From assembly GCF_016906535.1 (NCBI RefSeq), contig NC_057374.1:868001-932000 (forward strand): 64,000 nt of DNA, given 5' to 3'. The first letter of the stretch is position 1, and each line of letters starts with the position of its first letter. Origin of the DNA: Rhizoctonia solani. Its lineage: Eukaryota > Basidiomycota > Agaricomycetes > Cantharellales > Ceratobasidiaceae. The position numbers and the translations under genes are program-made. Positions 35,854 through 48,513 of this stretch are shown here, piece by piece. Below the pieces are notes generated by a model that made no database searches, was not told the DNA's origin, and was given only the letters and a program-made list of their open reading frames with translations.

Positions 35854-38800
35854 TCAATGCGAGTGGTGGTTCTGGGGTTTGAAGCGATGGTAATATTCGC
35901 GTGCTAGTTCGCGCACAAGAACAGCACCGTCGTTTTTGCTAAGCCTCTCAACAATCTCTAAGAGGCCATATCGCCTTACAAGTCCAGGTCGGTCCGGGTG
36001 TACATCGAATACTGCACGGAGTATACGTAGTAGATTGAGTCGCGCGACGGGTTTGCCATGTCCAATACGATCGGTGATGCGGCGGAAGAACTGGGATTTG
36101 CTTGAGATGCCGAGGGTAATGCTTTGCGATAGACGACAGATTTTCAAGAAAGGGTCAAGAAGTCCTTCAAACGAGTTAGCTTTCGAATTCGTGAAGCATT
36201 TGAGCAATGCTTCAAGTGAATCTGCCTGGATGAGGAAGTCCTCAACACGCGAAGTTTCGTCTTGCAGCCTGCGCGATACGTAAGCAGATGCTTGTAAATC
36301 ATCGGCGCGATAACATACCAGGCCAGTATTGCTTCCAAAGCGCTAACCTGGAAATAAGGATCAGAGAGTAGGCGTAGGTATAGCTCAAGCCCATTTTGCT
36401 GCCACAGATATGTGCGACAGCTTTTCCCTGCACTAGCAAATCGCACAGAATAGGCAATGCAAATTGTTTGAGAGGCGAGTCAGTCTCGGCAATCCTAACG
36501 AGGTTCGGGATGATTCCAGCTTGGGCGGCTTCTTCCTGTCGTCCTTTGTTCAAACGGCAGAGATTGAAGCAAGTCTGGAATATATGGTTTGCGATTTCCT
36601 ACGTGTAAAGTAGATGAGATTCAGCTCAAAGAGCAGACAAAAAGCACGTACCGCACTATGTGGTCCCGTGCTGTGTTCATCCAGGATGCGAACCAAGATT
36701 TCAATGGCGTTCGCATTCTGAAGCGCATCAAGCAGCGTGGGGTTCATAGACAGATGTTTCACTGCCTTTAATATGACTGCCAAGTGTTCTGGCTCTAACA
36801 ATTCGCAAGCCCGCAACAAGCCTGGTAGGGGTGGTTAAGCTTTGGCGGTAGCATGCAATCAGTCCACCTACGGCGAATGATCTTTCGGGCGCCAAGGGCA
36901 TTTCGTACGGTCCCGTCAGAATGAGAAACCTGGCAGAATACGAGAAGAATAATGAGAATCTTGGTCTTCATCTCATCAGCCACTTCGCCATGACTAGCGA
37001 TCACGTTGAGCAAGGCAGAAGACAACGGATCCAAGAGGCCTTCACGAATGAACATGCGACAAAAGTCATTCTTTGGTGTAGGTCCCTATACAGGAAGTTA
37101 GTATTTGATTATCAGAGATCTGGTGCATACAACCAACCTGAAGTTCGAACACACTCCCAATTCCATTTAGGGCATGAGCGACGAGGTTAGTCTGATTCGA
37201 ATAGTCTTCATCCAATAGATCGACCAGTACTTTTAACCCACGACACCTTTACAAGGTATTCGATTCCTTCGTTAAACATGATAGTCGGGAAACAAACTTA
37301 CGAAATGAACATCTGCAGCGTCAGCACAGATGTCTGGCATAGTACCCGAATGAAATTGGAGGCTTCGATCCGACACTCGGTCGAGTACTTTTTGGTGGTA
37401 AATGCTGTTAGATGAAACAAAGTCAATAAAACGCATAAGAGTTGCTTTTGAAAATACTAACACATAACTACTGGAATCCCGCTACAATACTAAGTAATAA
37501 TACAAGGTTTAACCCCCCATAGTTTCCACTTACCCAATCAAACAAAAGCTCTCCAGGAATCCAAAATCACTCGTGACCAACTAGAATTTAAGCACGTAAG
37601 TCTTCGAAAATAATGTAGGAGCGGCGGGCACATACTAAATTAATGATCTTTAACAACCGAATGATCACATCCCGAGACGGTTTCGACTCCAAAACCTCGA
37701 GAATAGTGAGCATACCATGCGAAGACACGAGTTGGCCTGCATCTCTGGCGCCTCAGTCATGATACCGAGCAGTTCATCGCACGCCTCCGTTGCTGATAGT
37801 CTGGAGCATTGGGCTCTAGCTTGTCAATCAAGTTGTTGACCGATGCCGTTAACCGGGCATGTCGGTCACGGTTCAAATTAGTTTCCAGGTCGTGTTCGTC
37901 AAAGCCCTCGTCGATCTGCATACAGGTCATTCAATGCGTTCTAACTGACGACCAAGCACACTCTTACCTCGGCAAATGGATCCTCTTCATCGGAATTCTC
38001 GTCTCCCAGCCATGACCGTTTGGAGAGTCGTGTGTTCAATTGCAAAGTATGCATTTGAACCTCGGGTGCTAAGATGTCTCTCAATTTACTGGAACCCGGG
38101 ACCACGCTGAAGAACCTACCATTGCTACCAGGTTTCCCAAATACATCTTCGTAATCCTCATCTTCATCCTCAGTATATCTATCCAGTTCACTTTGACCCT
38201 GGCCTTGAAGGTGGATTTACGTCCAAATGATCCAGCAGGATGGGATTGCGACGCAGTTCGATGTTGTCCGCCGAGAACGGGAGCAGATTGGGCGGAGGAG
38301 TGATAGGGGATGGATCAGGCGGGAAAATTGTCCAGAAAGGGGCCTGACTTTTGTGGGGGTAAGATCTAGAGCAAGTTCGCTGACCGTTGGGCGGGTCATT
38401 CGTGGTATATCATCTGGATGGAACAATCCTCGGCGAGATCCATTCTTCATCTGTACACGGTCTCAGTCAAGAGAATGTTGGCATAGTATATAAAATACCT
38501 TGAAGCTTGCTACCTTGCGTTCGATCTGCATGTCTTCGTCTTCCACACCAAGGTCGGAATAATCCTCGATGATGGTAGACATCGGAGCTGGACTTTGGAG
38601 AGAGGTAGATTTCCCAGTGGGGCTTCGAGTTGGACGAATCGTCTGGCCATTTTCTTCGCTTTCTGATTTTGTGCGACCCGAGGTGCCATTCGAGTCTGTG
38701 GACTTGTCCAACGCTATATTTCAGCATGGATTAGCAAGATGATACGACCGCTGTCAACCGGGACGAACCATGTAACTTAGTGAACGAAATTCCACCCTCA

Positions 38801-40537
38801 AAGTCATCGTCCCAATTGTCTGTGTCCTCCTCTGCAGCGTTCCGTAACGCTTTGTTCTCCAATTCCCTCTCGAGTTCTCTCAACTTCATTTGGTCCATCA
38901 ACGATACCCCACTGATCCCGGCTCCCAAAGGGCTTGTGACGCCAATTGGGGGTACACCCTTTCCCCCCTTGGTCTCAATGGGCCGTGGTGGTGCTGCTCT
39001 CGGGGAAAACACCGATGGACCGGGAAGGGGAGCCGGAGGGATAAATCCCATACGCCAGTTGTTCGCAAAGGGGTCCGTTGGACCAGGAGTGGGCGAAGTG
39101 TTCCCAACATCAACGACTGTTCGGGACCTTGTTCGAGATTGCTGTCGTGCCGTGGACGAGAGGGTGCTAAGAACAAGTTCAGGGAGGAATGAATTAATGT
39201 GTTTGACAGACGCACACTTCAATGCTTCATTCCACTGCTGGACCTCTCGGACAGCTTCGTCATAATTGGAAAGTGGTCGTTGACCAGGAACACTCTCCGT
39301 TTTCATTTGCTTGCGCACCGATGTCATCCATGGGTGCTTCAGCAGCTTTTTCGCTGATATTCTCAGGTTACAGTCTTTTTGGAAGCATTGGTATAGGAAA
39401 TCCTTTACAACCTGGACGAAACGGAATTAGCTACGATAAATGGCTTGGAATATCACAAACGAACCGGAGAGGCGCCCTCGGGTATAGGTGGGCAATCATC
39501 TTGCACGATTCGAAACAGCGCAGGCATAGGATCGAGAAAATGGTACGGTGGATGGCCTTCCAGCAGTTCAATAACGACACATCCGACGCTCCTACAAGGT
39601 TCATGCGTCACATATTTGACCTACTAGCTAAAAAAAAAACGCAACGCACCAAATATCCGAAGCTGTGGTCGCGCCAGACTGCTCGATGACCTCGGGAGCC
39701 ACTGTGAACAAGGGGTGGCGAATCAGGATGATTGTGGCTAAGACAAGAAGGTAGACTGACTCCAATAAGGCGAACCAACCACTGCCGCGTCATTTATGGC
39801 GCCGGTGGGAGTTGTCGCCACACCAAAGTCTGCCAATTTAACTGTCCCATCTTTATTCGTAAGGATGTTGGCTCCTTTGATGTCTCGATGAATAACACCC
39901 TGTTCGTGAAGATACACCAGGCCATCAAGTACTTGAGCAATGTAGACAGCCACAAGATTTTCTGGAAATTTGCCGAATCTTTTGCAAATGTTATGTAGAG
40001 AACCGTTCTCGCAATACCTTGCAAGTACACGTTAATCAAGAATCAATGAGAGAAATGTGGTGCTCACTCGAGAATAATGTATAAGCAATCACGAGTTTTC
40101 ACGTATCCCTTATATTTCACAATGTTGGGATGCTATGGAGCCGTGAGCACTCCATGCAACAGCAACACTATAAAGACTCACATCGAGGATTTTGAGAAGG
40201 TTGATCTCTGACTGGGAGCAATTCAGTCAGCTTCTATATGTCTGTATTGAGTAACTCCGCAACCTACCATCAACTCTCCAAGTTCCGATTTTGGGACATC
40301 GCTCAGAAGAATTTGCTTGACAGCAACCGTCTCTCCCGTCGTCCAATTAAGTGCGCCTATTTGGAATTAGCCAGCAGTTAACGGCGTGTACAGTCGCGTC
40401 ACCCACGGTACACTTGCCCAAACGCTCCTTTGCCGAGTGAGTCTCCGAGTTGCTATAGCCATGGTGTCAATAATCTATACGAGTGTGGCTTAGACTAATT
40501 TACACACATAATTTTGCACCGTAATGGGGTTCGTCAT
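35854..40537 (-). CDS. sepH: Cdc7/SepH-type septation initiation network protein kinase
   Basis: The start [10 protein letters not shown] (ATG 40537) splices in phase 0 to [16 protein letters not shown], the glycine loop. The catalytic Lys is in [10 protein letters not shown], the HRD motif is [13 protein letters not shown], the DFG motif is [10 protein letters not shown], and GSPYW joins across an intron to [38 protein letters not shown] and [10 protein letters not shown] complete the kinase domain. A disordered middle follows (38000-39300, Ser/Pro-rich). The C-terminal third is an ARM/HEAT-like array: [80 protein letters not shown]. Kinase plus C-terminal ARM repeats is the layout of S. pombe Cdc7, S. 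cerevisiae Cdc15 and A. nidulans SepH, which signal from spindle pole bodies to start septation. Stop at 35854. Confidence 0.87.
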
Positions 40538-40833
40538 CCTGGACCATACAGATCGTCGTCAAGTAGAGAAATAGTGGCCCCTATATCCTGGCAGGCAGAA
40601 ATGTCAATGACGTGAGAATCAAATACGACGCAGGTCCGGGGATCTATAACATGTATGGAGCGCGTCTACCGAGCCTTCGGGCAAAGCCTCAGTAGAACTC
40701 GAGCTTATATGTTGTCAACGGCTCGTGTGCTATTCGATCGGTCAGTCTTGGATGACCTCGGGCGCTTATTCTACACGTGATCGTTGTTCTGAAAGCCTCG
40801 ACCTCCGTCTGACATTCCTTCTTTGGTTTCATC
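40538..40833. promoter_or_regulatory. Bidirectional promoter (septation kinase / thioesterase) with CACGTG
   Basis: This 296-bp interval lies between divergent start codons. One CACGTG is at 40774-40779, 55 bp before the thioesterase ATG. Any shared control of the two genes is inference. Confidence 0.5.
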
Positions 40834-41713
40834 ATGTCCGCTTGTCTACGATTCACCAAGCAGGTACAAATTCCATCCTGATCGATATGATGGATGCATG
40901 ACAGTCTCTAATAACACGATTAGGTCTGGCAATCATTTGTAAAGAACCAAGGTGACCTTTTTCCTTACCTTGAATAGACTCTAAACCGAACTATCCTGAT
41001 TTACCAGGCCATGATCCACACTGCTTCCCTTCTGTCAGTGGTGACATCTGCCCTGCGATTCGACTCAGATGATTAACACTTGTAGATCAGCTTCAAATAA
41101 TTCGAGCTGTACCCGGCCAGGTCGAAGTTTCCGTTAAGATTGCAGCTCAAAACCGTGAGTGACTCTCATCCGGGATGATAAGCTATCCCACTGACATTTA
41201 CGGAAAAGTCAATAGAAATAAGGTTAATTGATAGCTGTCATTCCAATCTTACTTACTCATGTGGATTCGTAGACCGTTCATGGCGGATTTATTTCGTCAT
41301 TGACTGATTCCGTGGGGTCGTTGGCAGTTGGGACCAAAGGCCAATGGATGACTGGAGTGTCGACTGACATAAGCACAAGCTTTGTCAAAGCGGCTGGAAC
41401 CGAAGGAGATACTCTCTACTGTAAGGGCACGGTAGATGGTATGGGTAAGAATCTATCATATTTTGGTGGAGAGCGCGAATGATTATCAGTTCAGGTAAAA
41501 CCTTGGCTTATACTCGAGTTGAATTCAAGAACCAGGCGGGCGAATTAGTTGCTTTTGGTCGTAAGTCTATAAGGTATATGCGGTATTTCTAAGATTAACC
41601 CGCGGCTAGATCATACGAAATTCATCGGAAGGACCGTGAACCATGAGAAAAACGTGAAGTTCTCACCGGACGGGGAGTCCGTTGTTGAAGGAGCAATCCC
41701 GGGAGATCACTAG
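40834..41713 (+). CDS. Hotdog-fold thioesterase, ACOT13/PaaI type
   Basis: Seven or so small exons give MSACLRFTKQ, VWQSFVKNQG, HDPHCFPSVSDQLQIIRAVP and GQVEVSVKIAAQN, then the hotdog core TVHGGFISSLTDSVGSLAVG, VSTDISTSFVKAAGTEGDTL and GKTLAYTRVEFKNQAGELVA. The end is HTKFIGRTVNHEKN, then GAIPGDH (stop TAG 41711-41713). The HGG motif at the start of the long helix and the following V/S-D..SL segment are those of the acyl-CoA thioesterase 13/PaaI family, which hydrolyses acyl- or aryl-CoA thioesters. Substrate cannot be told from sequence. No clear mitochondrial presequence was recognised, although the first exon is short and basic. Confidence 0.82.
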
Positions 41714-42504
41714 GGGTATACCAATATGAGAGAGCTCCAAAGGATTTCGACCAGATATACGGCATCAGCCATCTATCCGGTTAGAGATAACGCTCGGTTC
41801 GACAGATGCCACTTTGTGATTTTTAGTACAAGGTGTAGCCTTGAAACAATGCGATTGTCGTCGATATTTGATTTATTCATCACGATAGCCCAGGAGGTTT
41901 AGTAACGAAATACCATGTAGAGACTTCCGAATCATTGAAAACGACTTGAATAAACTACCAAACATAATTAAATTCGGATTGCTTTATATCGCGTGGCTCT
42001 GCATTCGATAAAATCCAGTCAGTTTACAGAATATACCACCGGTGCTAACCTAGTCATCACGCATATACGCTACCGAAAGACTTCGTTCAAAGCTGCTGGC
42101 CCTCTCGTACACAAGGCTTCACTGGAATTGATATGGGTTTCCTCTGCTTACGAGCTCCTCTGGCTCAAGCATATGAACCAAGCTCCTTCTACTATTCCTG
42201 GTACCACCCAAGGGACTCATCGAAAGTAGTATTTTATAGGATAGCAAGGTCATAGCCCATGGTCTCTCGCCCTCAATTACTCTCCAAGAGACTAAGCAAA
42301 GTCAGACATATATCAATTGCATGGTTCTCATTGCCGTGTGTGTACATGGAATAGTACATGCAGACTCGAGGCTCATGGCGCAAAAACACTCGGAAATGTC
42401 TATGTTATTTCATCTAAGGACTCATTGATACAACTTACACAAACAGAAAGGACAAGAGGGGACAAGAGGGGCCCGGCCCTTGGAACACTCTCAAGCCCAC
42501 TGAA
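41714..42504. other. Convergent intergenic interval
   Basis: This lies between the thioesterase and GH31 stop codons. It contains a short direct repeat GGACAAGAGG/GGACAAGAGG near 42450-42472. No gene was seen. Confidence 0.45.
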
Positions 42505-45500
42505 TCAATCCAAGCGGACCGTAAACTTTTCTAGCGCTTGATCGAGCATCAGCTTTACAGTTTTCGCGCTCGAATCATACCCCCAACTGGTCCTCGACAC
42601 TCTCTCGGAATTCACATACACCATTTTTGGCGATTCATCAATACCTAAAATTATCACATCCCTAACCTTTGAGTTGGTCTTGTAGCCGGCGTTGCCATTG
42701 ACGGTCAAATGTTTGTTCGAGTAGCTCATCTCAAGATGCGTAGATGCCTTCGGGTCCAGCGAGACACCGTCATCCAGGTACAGCTTTCCGGTAGCTTTGC
42801 CATCAGTACCAGGAGCTACGACGATGTTGAAGTCCTTCTCCCGGAGCGCCTTGGTCGTCATCGCGCTGCTCGCACGAAGTGGCAGCACAGACCCTCCCTT
42901 GATGTGTACTGGGATCGACGTAAAGTTGACGTTCGTCAGCGACACCTTCGTACCGTTGCCCTGCACGGGCTGGTATGTCAGGAAGTCGTAGAAGATGTCC
43001 TTGGGAAGGTAGATGTCGACCGAGGTGGAGTTCTCTTCGGTGACTGGAGAAACGAGAATGGAGTCGCCGTAGAAGAACTGGAGATCGATCGCATATGTGT
43101 TGGCATCCTGGGGATACTTGAACCACAAGCTATTGAGAACTGGGGAGCCGTCTTCGTGTGCTTGCTGGATGGCGGTGTAGAGGTAGTCCAAGAGTTGATA
43201 GCTATACGCGCGTCAATAAGATGCATGATAGAGCCATCCTTGTTATTGCCGCTCACCGCATGGTAATAGCATTCTTAGCGGCTTGAGTTACTGATGGCCA
43301 TACATAGAATTCTTGAGATATGGAGGTATCACTGTTGTGCTGATTTGTGATTGTAAAGATCCTGATCTCTAATGGGCGGAGTTGAAGGGACTTACATTTC
43401 GGTAGAACGGTTGGAATGCCCCCAACATGGACCAACGAGCACAAAGGGTCTCGGTGGTGTTTTTTCCAAAGCCACAGACATCGCTGCCTACCATAGGTAC
43501 TTGATAAAGTCCAGCCATAGCGAGCATACCGGCGATCGAGAAGCGGTAGTTTTCCCAGAGACTATCGTTGTCACCAAGCCATTTCCCAGTCTTTGCCCCA
43601 GCTCCTGCAAAGGTCGAGCGAGAGATAATTAAAGGCTTGAGGCCGGGACGGCGCGCCAGCATTGCCTCACGCGTCTTGGCTGCCATCATAGTACCATACA
43701 TATTATCTATTTTCGAGATTTAGAAGACTTGGAAGAACGAGAAAAATTCGGTAATTGACTTACGAGTGTCGTATTCCATCAAGCCATTTGCATGTTGATG
43801 TCCATATGCGCTGTACGGTTACCCAAGAATTGAATACATTTCCAATCTTATACGGCGGGTCATTATAATCGATCACTCCTGAACTCCGTCCATATATTAA
43901 ACGCCTAGTTGGATTCTGAAAGATAGGAGTGTCAATATCGGGAGGGCCAGTTGTACGGGGAGGCGGGTTTCCAACGGCCTGCTCCTCTGGGTTATTGCAA
44001 GGATAATTGCAGAACTGACCGAATTTGAGTATGTATATGCCTCCATAAAATTCTGACTCACCGATGAAGGCTCATTCATATCAATCCAGACACCATCGAT
44101 GTCAACCCCTGAAGTTGGGCTAAAGAAGTCCTCAAATTCCTTTGTCCAGTATGAGCTAACATTAGGATGGAACCAGTCTGTATCCAAAATTTATGTTACC
44201 AGCTTGTCTAGTCATTCGATCGGTCCGACGCACCAGGAAATACAGTCACGCCAGGCCATACAACACCCTTGTGTAACGATCCATTCTGTTCTTTCATAAA
44301 CCCCGTTGCTATACCCCGATCGAATGTCTTGTACCCTTGGTTAGGTGATGGGCCACCGCGGGGTCGACCATGACGACTGTAGATACAAGTGTCGGTCAGA
44401 ATATTGACACGATTTTCAACCCTTGACTCACTATATTTTGGTCATTGTTGTGCAAATGATCAACTATTTCACGCATTCGTGAAATTGGGAAGTACTGAGG
44501 ATCGCTTGTGAATACCCAACGCTCATACATGTAATCTGCTCGGATGCTGTAAGATTGTAGCCACTACTAACCCGTCTGAAACTCACCAATATCCGTCCAC
44601 ATAGTTTCCAGAGGAATCCTGCTGCAGAATGGTTTGTGACGACGTTGGCCAGATCAACGAAATTCTTATAACCGTAGCGACATTGGTGGAACCCTAGGCT
44701 CCAGTATGGAACAGAGGCGGGAGACCAGCCTGTGTGAACGCGTTAATTTGTCTGTAAGAAAGGCTCAATCAACACGCACCAGCTTAGCATATCCACGACT
44801 AATGTCAGCTGGGCCAGTCCTCCCATCGTTACCCCCGATGAAGTAAAAGTCCAGGATCCCTCCAATTATGTTGTATTCTAAACTGCCTTGACTAAGTTTG
44901 ACATCCATCCCATTGCTATTAAGAAGCAAACGGCATGGTCCCAGTTGAACGATGTTCATAGTATACTGGATGAGACCCATACTACACAAAGAATAAGGGA
45001 GATGTTAAACATGAAGAATTTGTATAACCATACCAAGTTGGTTCCTACGCCACCCCAGAGTCACGATTCCAGAGGGTGCGGGTGGTGTTTGATGGATCCA
45101 AGCGAAAAGTATTCGTGTGTTCACCAAGTCCATATATGTTCGCGTTATTGGGCAGGATCGTTTTGATTCTGTGACAAGTAAGACGTTTAGTTTACAGGAC
45201 AGCCCGACTGAGCTCGGCCTGACACTCACCGAAGATATTGCTCTTCAAATACTAGTGTACTTCCTTTGGTGTCAAACAAGACCTCGCCTGTACTCTTCCT
45301 AACTACACTGAACGAAAAGGGACTTTCGGTGTACTTGAAGACCAAGTTGGCCGAAGAGGCTTCAACTTTGGATTTTGAGCGTGGGAACACCTCTTCTGGA
45401 ACCTCATAACGCTTGCTGCCAATATCGCCAATCTTAACATGCAATCGATCGTCTATGGAAGATAGCATTGGTATAGAGTTCCTAGAAAATCTATTAGAAT

Positions 45501-45760
45501 TACTTACTATCCTCATGAGTGACTTCCAATCTAAGATTCGGAATATCGGGACCGTAGATCCCACACTTATCAGCAAGAGTGAGGTGAGCGGCCAATCCAT
45601 TTTTGTTGGGCTTGACATTCTTGACTGTGTATCCCTTGCATGCATCGGGGTCAGCCGTATTTTGCTGAATAATGAGCGCAGGGCTGATGTGCTCAGTAAT
45701 TAATGGAGAACTAAGCGCAGCTCCAACAAAAGAGATAGTGCTGAGTAGACCAGTTTTCAT
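42505..45760 (-). CDS. Secreted glycoside hydrolase family 31 alpha-glucosidase
   Basis: The start [20 protein letters not shown] (ATG 45760) is a signal peptide. The N-terminal domain shows [20 protein letters not shown], and the next exons carry the galactose-mutarotase-like region. The GH31 nucleophile signature is [18 protein letters not shown] (Asp of DMNE, near 44090). The later active-site segment reads [20 protein letters not shown] and is followed by [20 protein letters not shown]. The C-terminal exon (42505-43191) supplies the beta-sandwich: [40 protein letters not shown] and the end LEKFTVRLD. The enzyme releases glucose from non-reducing ends of alpha-glucans such as maltose and starch outside the cell. 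Preference between maltase-like and alpha-xylosidase activity is not proven, but the motifs are those of fungal alpha-glucosidases. Confidence 0.88.
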
Positions 45761-46706
45761 AGCAGATACAATGCCAGTTAGTAACCAGGAGGTCTGTTGT
45801 TCTGGGCGCTGGATTGAGCGCATACACTTCTTATATACGATTGAAACCTCCGTTATCTGGGTCATGTTCCCGTTAGGAAGTGCATCATGGTGTATCGGTG
45901 GCGTTTCTGCGTAGAAGAAAGTGGATTGGAGCCTAAGATCCTCGACGTTGAAGGCAGTCCAAATGGGGAGGTCATCGGCACATTCCAGTACCAGAGAACT
46001 CTACAAAGATGACTCGGATGGTAGCGACAAGTGCAATGATTTCATTCATGATCTCAGATCTCATGGCCAGAAATTCCATGGATCTAGCATCGGATAGAAT
46101 GTTTGAGACAAGGAGGCGGCTCGCCTAATATTGATGAGGCCAGAGCCTGTTGAATATTGATTCGTCGAAGAAACAAGAGCAAAAACACATGTGTACCCGC
46201 ACAAGGTTGGATGAGATGCGGTCTACTATTTCGATGAGGCAGCCGGGGCTGCAACCGGGAGCCACTGCCGGAATTCAATAGAGCCTGGCATTCAAGCTAC
46301 CAGTAGAACTTTCGCATTTGGTTCTAATTTCATTTCAATGTTTCTTCTCCAGTTTCTATCAAGAACACTAGATTTTAGATTGAGTGAATCCTGAGCCTAC
46401 CTTGCATTGGCCCGCGCAACAGTGCAGGCGAACAGACCGATTGGTATTGAGCAAATCTGATTAGCGAGGGGTGTATTCTAAGGTGGAAAGCTCGCCAAGT
46501 GCTACAAGTTCGAATCTTTGTACACTTCTTTGAATTGAGGAAGAGGTGGGGCCCAGTAGAAGCGGTGCAAAATATGATCAAATCGTTGACTCTCACAGAG
46601 AACGATCTTGCGCTTGGCTCAGTTGGGCTGTCAATCTGAAGCGCTTAGTCAATCTTGTGGAAAATTGCTTGTCGTATATAGTATCAATTTGTAGCCAACT
46701 CATGTC
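45761..46706. other. Intergenic interval
   Basis: Upstream of the GH31 gene and of the tRNA. Open stretches (for example 46084-46278, -) have no recognised motif. Confidence 0.4.
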
Positions 46707-46788
46707 GCCTGGCTAGCTCAATCGGTAGAGCGTGAGACTCTTACGAGACTCCATCTCAAGGTTGTGGGTTCGACCCCCACGTTAGGCT
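46707..46788 (+). tRNA. tRNA-Lys(CUU) with 9-nt intron
   Basis: The acceptor strands GCCTGGC and GTTAGGC pair (two G-U pairs). The D arm is TAGCTCAATCGGTAGAGC, which is also the A box. The anticodon stem TGAGA/TCTCA closes a loop CTCTTA-A, giving anticodon CTT, interrupted after position 37 by the intron CGAGACTCC. The T arm GTGGGTTCGACCCCCAC contains the B box. Intron position 37/38 is the canonical eukaryotic site. The CCA end is not encoded. Confidence 0.93.
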
Positions 46789-46798
46789 AAAGGACAAA

Positions 46799-46806
46799 TT
46801 TTTTTT
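46799..46806 (+). terminator. RNA polymerase III T-run terminator
   Basis: Eight T residues begin 10 bp after the tRNA end, the usual Pol III stop. Confidence 0.85.
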
Positions 46807-47054
46807 GCGTCTTTATCCCCCACACAACCAAACAGGTCCCGTGCTAGTCACGACTTATCTACCTAGCGAAGGTACCGGTCCGGTTCACCGATATACCTAC
46901 GGGATTTGCACGGTGTGCATCAATTTCCCTCGACCTTGCTTGGGCTTTAAAAGGGCCTACCCCGACGAGCATGTTTTAAGCTATCTCCATCTGCATCCGA
47001 CCGACACTTTCTCATCCTTAGCTCTCGTCAATTACTCTTTGAACAACGAAAGCA

Positions 47055-48411
47055 ATGCCTCTAACGATTGATTTCTCTGGTAAATACATATTCAAGCTAC
47101 ATTTGTCTGATCGAATGACTTTTGCTTTGACTCGATAGGCCAGACTGTCATAATCTCTGGCGGAAATCGAGGTATGCGTTTATAAACTCTTACCAAAGAA
47201 AGAAACGTGCATGTGTGAACTTTCGTAACTTATTGTAGGAATCGGAGCTGCTATAGCAGAAACATTTGCGGAAGGTAAGGACACAAAACTAGACAACTTC
47301 TTTCGAGTTAGATTTGACTCACCTCTCATCCACCCCCATTTGGACGCATAAAGCCGGTGCAAACATTGCGCTTCTTTACAACACGGGTGAAACCGAAGCG
47401 TCCTTACACGCTAGCTCACTCGAGCAAAAGTTTAAAGTAACCGTCAAGCCATACCAGTGCGATACAACTGTACCTGCTCGTTCGGCTGAGGTAATCGCGC
47501 AAGCCGCACAAGATTTTGGGAGACTGGACGTATTGGTTTGTAATGCCGGTGTATGCAAACACGTAAGTCTTTTTTTTATCTCTTGGCTGGGTCTTTCTTC
47601 ATGTTTGAACGACTCGGGTAGATTGATGCGGTCGATACTCCAGAAGAAATTGTTGACTGGACGCTGGGTGTGAATGTCAAAGGTGTATTTTTCTTGTGCC
47701 AAGCTGTCGCAAAGTGAGTATACTGTTATTTACCCAGGATAATCCAAATTGACATGACGTCCACTACTAGGCACTGGATTTCGGTATGTGATTTTCTCGC
47801 TTCGCTAAATTTGAGCGTATGGTAATGTTTAATCTGTATCAGGTTAAACAGCCTGGCTCTATTGTTGTCAATTCGTCCATGAGTATGTACCACGGTCCAT
47901 GAGACATGTTCTTCAGTCAAATACGCTCGTACAGGTGGACAGATTATCAATACCCCACAACGTCAAGCCATCTACAACGCCAGCAAATCGGGTGCGTCTC
48001 GTATATTACACAGACGTAGCGTACCACCGACTCTACACTCACACCCTAGCTGCAACTCAACTTGTCAAAGCATTCGCCTTTGAATGGGCCGAGCACAACA
48101 TCGAGTTAACGCAGTCTCGCCTGGGTATGTCGAGACTGAGATGACAGCAATGGGAAATCAGGAAATGCAGAAAGTTTGGCTGGTAAATATCAGTGAAACA
48201 TTGTGTACTTTCTTTGGTGACTGGGTATATGCAGGAGCGAACGCCTTTGAAAAGGATGGCCAGTCCTGCGGAGATTGGCAAGTCGGTCGCTTTCCTTGGT
48301 AGGTATTATCTTTCGGCAATAGTTCCAAAATTTACAAAGTTCCGCATAGCGAGCGGATTGTCAACTTATACGACCGGGTCGGAGCTATTGGTGGATGGAG
48401 GATACTCGTAA
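47055..48411 (+). CDS. Short-chain dehydrogenase, NADP-mannitol-dehydrogenase-like (apparent frameshift)
   Basis: Start MPLTIDFSGQTVIISGGNRG, where SGGNRGIG is the nucleotide-binding glycine motif. Then AGANIALLYNTGETEASLHA, FGRLDVLVCNAGVCKHIDAV (NAG motif) and VNVKGVFFLCQAVAKHW. The catalytic Ser is in VKQPGSIVVNSSM and the YxxxK motif is in QAIYNASKSAATQLVKAFAF. The tail is ERTPLKRMASPAEIGKSVAF, then SGLSTYTTGSELLVDGGYS (stop 48409-48411). The overall pattern is that of fungal mannitol 2-dehydrogenase/sorbose reductase SDRs, which interconvert fructose and mannitol with NADP(H). Between EWAEHNI and RVNAVSPGYVETEMTAMGNQ the frame shifts by one base near 48102-48104, where ATCGAGTT would need one extra base to encode I-R-V. 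No intron can bridge this. It is either a recent inactivating deletion or a sequence error. Confidence 0.75.
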
Positions 48412-48513
48412 GTGACAGCACTTCCTATTTAGGCAAGCCCTAACCGATTTACAACCACGCAGTATTCTTTAAATCGGGCTTGGTGTTGCATAGAGCGTGA
48501 AAATGAACTAGAT

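Noticed and set aside
42709..43266. Plus-strand 185-residue frame in the GH31 gene
   Set aside because: It is antisense to the conserved GH31 C-terminal exon; no motif.
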